Position numbers and translations under genes: made by a program
In this document: in pieces, positions 6,073-7,158 of the stretch
Layout: the number at the start of each line of letters is the position of its first letter
Numbering within the stretch: position 1 is the stretch's first letter
The notes under the pieces: generated by a model
Database searches by the model: none
The model's input: the letters and a program-made list of their open reading frames with translations, nothing else
What the model was told of the DNA's origin: nothing
Source: Alphaproteobacteria bacterium
Lineage (GTDB): Bacteria > Pseudomonadota > Alphaproteobacteria > Rhodobacterales > Rhodobacteraceae
Assembly: GCA_003694465.1 (NCBI GenBank)
Contig: RFKM01000306.1
Span: forward strand, 1 to 7,158
Length of the DNA stretch: 7,158 bases
Direction of reading: 5' to 3'

Positions 6073-6678
6073 ATGCCCGTATTCGAAACACCGCTCGCGC
6101 TTCTTCTGCTCACCGCCGCCCTGGCCTACTTGCTCGGCTCGGTGCCCTTCGGCCTTGTCTGGGCGCGCGTGTTCGGCCTTGGCGACATTCGCAAGATCGG
6201 CTCCGGCAACATCGGGGCGACGAACGTTCTGCGCACGGGAAACAAGCTCGCCGCGCTGCTGACGCTGATCGGGGATGCCGGCAAGGGCGCCTTCGCGGTG
6301 CTTGTGGCGCGCGCGGCGCTGGGCGAGGACGCGGCGCAGGTGGCGGGCTTTTGCGCCTATCTCGGCCACCTCTTCCCGCTCTATCTGCGCCTCAAGGGCG
6401 GCAAGGGGGTGGCGACCCTTCTGGGCACCATGCTGGCCATCGCCTGGCCGGTGGGCCTTGCCGCGGCGCTGACATGGCTGGTGGTGGCGCTGGTCTTTCG
6501 CATCTCGTCGCTGGCCGGGCTTGCGTCGGCGGCGCTGACGCCGGTCTGGGCGCTGGCACTCGGGCGGGGCGACATGCTGGTGCTGACGCTGCTGCTCGGG
6601 GCGCTGATCTTCGAGCGACACCGGGCCAACATCGCCCGCCTGCTGCGCGGCGAAGAGCCAAGGATCGGCCGCAAATGA
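6073..6678 (+). CDS. plsY: Acyl-phosphate--glycerol-3-phosphate acyltransferase PlsY
   Basis: The 201-residue integral inner-membrane enzyme transfers the acyl group from acyl phosphate (made by PlsX) to sn-glycerol 3-phosphate, giving lysophosphatidate, the first step of phospholipid synthesis. All three cytoplasmic signature regions are visible: GSVPFGLVWAR (22-32) with GSGNIGATNVLRTG (43-56), the glycerol-3-phosphate loop LKGGKGVAT (107-115), and HRANIARLLRGEE (183-195). Hydrophobic segments lie at about 6-25, 58-80, 87-106, 116-142 and 147-180, consistent with the family's multi-pass topology. Length is normal. The ATG at 6073 opens directly onto the first membrane helix. plsX is not in the window. 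The gene may be cotranscribed with the upstream pyrimidine genes and also appears to have its own promoter; DUF805 follows after 10 bp. Confidence 0.96.
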   Translation: MPVFETPLALLLLTAALAYLLGSVPFGLVWARVFGLGDIRKIGSGNIGATNVLRTGNKLAALLTLIGDAGKGAFAVLVARAALGEDAAQVAGFCAYLGHLFPLYLRLKGGKGVATLLGTMLAIAWPVGLAAALTWLVVALVFRISSLAGLASAALTPVWALALGRGDMLVLTLLLGALIFERHRANIARLLRGEEPRIGRK

Positions 6679-6688
6679 GGGCGGCGGC

Positions 6689-7144
6689 GTGACCTTCGCC
6701 GCGGCGGTCAGAACCTGCCTCGCCCGGTTTGCCGACTTTTCCGGCCGTGCCCCGCGCTCGGAATTCTGGTGGTACGTGCTCTTCCTGATGGCCGCCGACG
6801 CGGTGCTGACCCGGCTCGACGCCGCGCTGCTCGGCACCCCAGTCGTGCCGTTTCTGTCGGGTATCTTCAGCCTTGCCATGCTCTTGCCGACGGTGGCCGT
6901 CGCGGTGCGCCGGCTGCACGATCTCGACAAGGCCGGCTGGTGGTATCTGCTGGTCCTTGTGCCGCTGGTCGGGGTGATCGTGCTGATCGTCTGGTTTGCC
7001 AGCCCCGGCACCCCCGGGGGCAACAGCTTCGGCCCCGACCCGCTTGGCGGCGACGCCACCGATAACGGCGAGGGTGCGGGCCGGCTCGTGCCGACGCCGA
7101 TACCGCGGGTGCCGCGCCGCCACGCCCGCCATGACCGGCGCTAA
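6689..7144 (+). CDS. DUF805 family inner-membrane protein, GTG start
   Basis: A 151-residue protein with the complete DUF805 (YhaH-like) signature. FADFSGRAPRSEFWWYVLF (14-32) leads the first helix, RRLHDLDKAGWWYLL (74-88) precedes the third, and the closing SPGTPGGNSFGPDP (105-118) is typical. Membrane helices lie at about 26-46, 54-73 and 84-104. A hydrophilic tail (119-151) ends in an Arg/His-rich segment (RVPRRHARHDRR), longer than the family core requires. No biochemical function is established for this family. The start is GTG 6689-6691, ten bases after the plsY stop, with GAGGG (6677-6681) seven bases upstream; no in-frame ATG is available near the conserved N-terminus. Cotranscription with plsY is likely. 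Confidence 0.92.
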   Translation: MTFAAAVRTCLARFADFSGRAPRSEFWWYVLFLMAADAVLTRLDAALLGTPVVPFLSGIFSLAMLLPTVAVAVRRLHDLDKAGWWYLLVLVPLVGVIVLIVWFASPGTPGGNSFGPDPLGGDATDNGEGAGRLVPTPIPRVPRRHARHDRR

Positions 7145-7158
7145 TAGCTGTATTCGTC

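Noticed and set aside
4628..6091. 487-residue open frame on the minus strand opposite the dihydroorotase homologue
   Set aside because: It is antisense to a clear family member. Its translation is Arg/His/Gly-rich low-complexity sequence with no domain motif, a typical high-GC shadow.
5407..7059. 550-residue minus-strand open frame across the 3' part of the dihydroorotase homologue, plsY and DUF805
   Set aside because: It lies opposite three well-supported genes and has no recognisable motif. Its length is explained by the rarity of stop codons in GC-rich DNA.
7141..7158. Possible end of a convergent minus-strand gene (DEYSY then TAG at 7143-7141), interlocked with the DUF805 stop at 7142-7144
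   Set aside because: Only five codons are inside the window, so a coding claim cannot be supported. It is worth checking in the flanking sequence.

Overview
The window is GC-rich and densely packed. It looks like chromosomal DNA of an alphaproteobacterium, most likely of the Rhodobacterales/Paracoccaceae type. The grounds are the high-GC third positions, GTGA-type overlaps between genes, the protein signatures (a family 4-type uracil-DNA glycosylase with an [15 protein letters not shown] motif, an alphaproteobacterial PlsY) and the gene order. The species assignment is an inference from family resemblance; no database was searched. No RNA gene, CRISPR array, insertion sequence or prophage was seen.

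Left half, minus strand (1-2551): a compact leftward cluster. Its first gene is a family 4-type uracil-DNA glycosylase (2551-1760). It is followed by a calcineurin-like metallophosphoesterase (1763-1170, 4-bp overlap), moaB (1168-620, 1-bp gap), and after 66 bp the N-terminal 184 residues of an HlyD/RND-type periplasmic adaptor (from 553, running off the left edge). The adaptor has no stop codon inside the window, so it is easily missed.

Centre, 2552-2685: a 134-bp divergent promoter region. A TTGCCG-N17-TAGGCT promoter faces left and appears to start the glycosylase transcript at or next to its ATG (leaderless). A weaker TTGCGC-N17-TATTCA promoter faces right to pyrB.

Right half, plus strand (2686-7144): pyrB (aspartate carbamoyltransferase) overlaps by 4 bp an unrecognised 186-residue protein with a single C-terminal membrane helix. 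Next come a 139-residue protein with two membrane segments and a PH-like tail, a dihydroorotase homologue, plsY (acyl-phosphate glycerol-3-phosphate acyltransferase) and a DUF805 membrane protein. The main point of interest is that the dihydroorotase homologue has lost essentially every metal ligand of the amidohydrolase site. It is therefore best read as a pseudo-dihydroorotase, comparable with PyrC' of Pseudomonas, which is a structural partner of class A aspartate carbamoyltransferase. A catalytic dihydroorotase should be encoded elsewhere in the genome. Unlike the adjacent pyrB-pyrC' pair in Pseudomonas, two small membrane-protein genes are inserted between the partners here. This raises the untested possibility that the pyrimidine complex is membrane-associated. 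The last two genes turn from nucleotide synthesis to the membrane.
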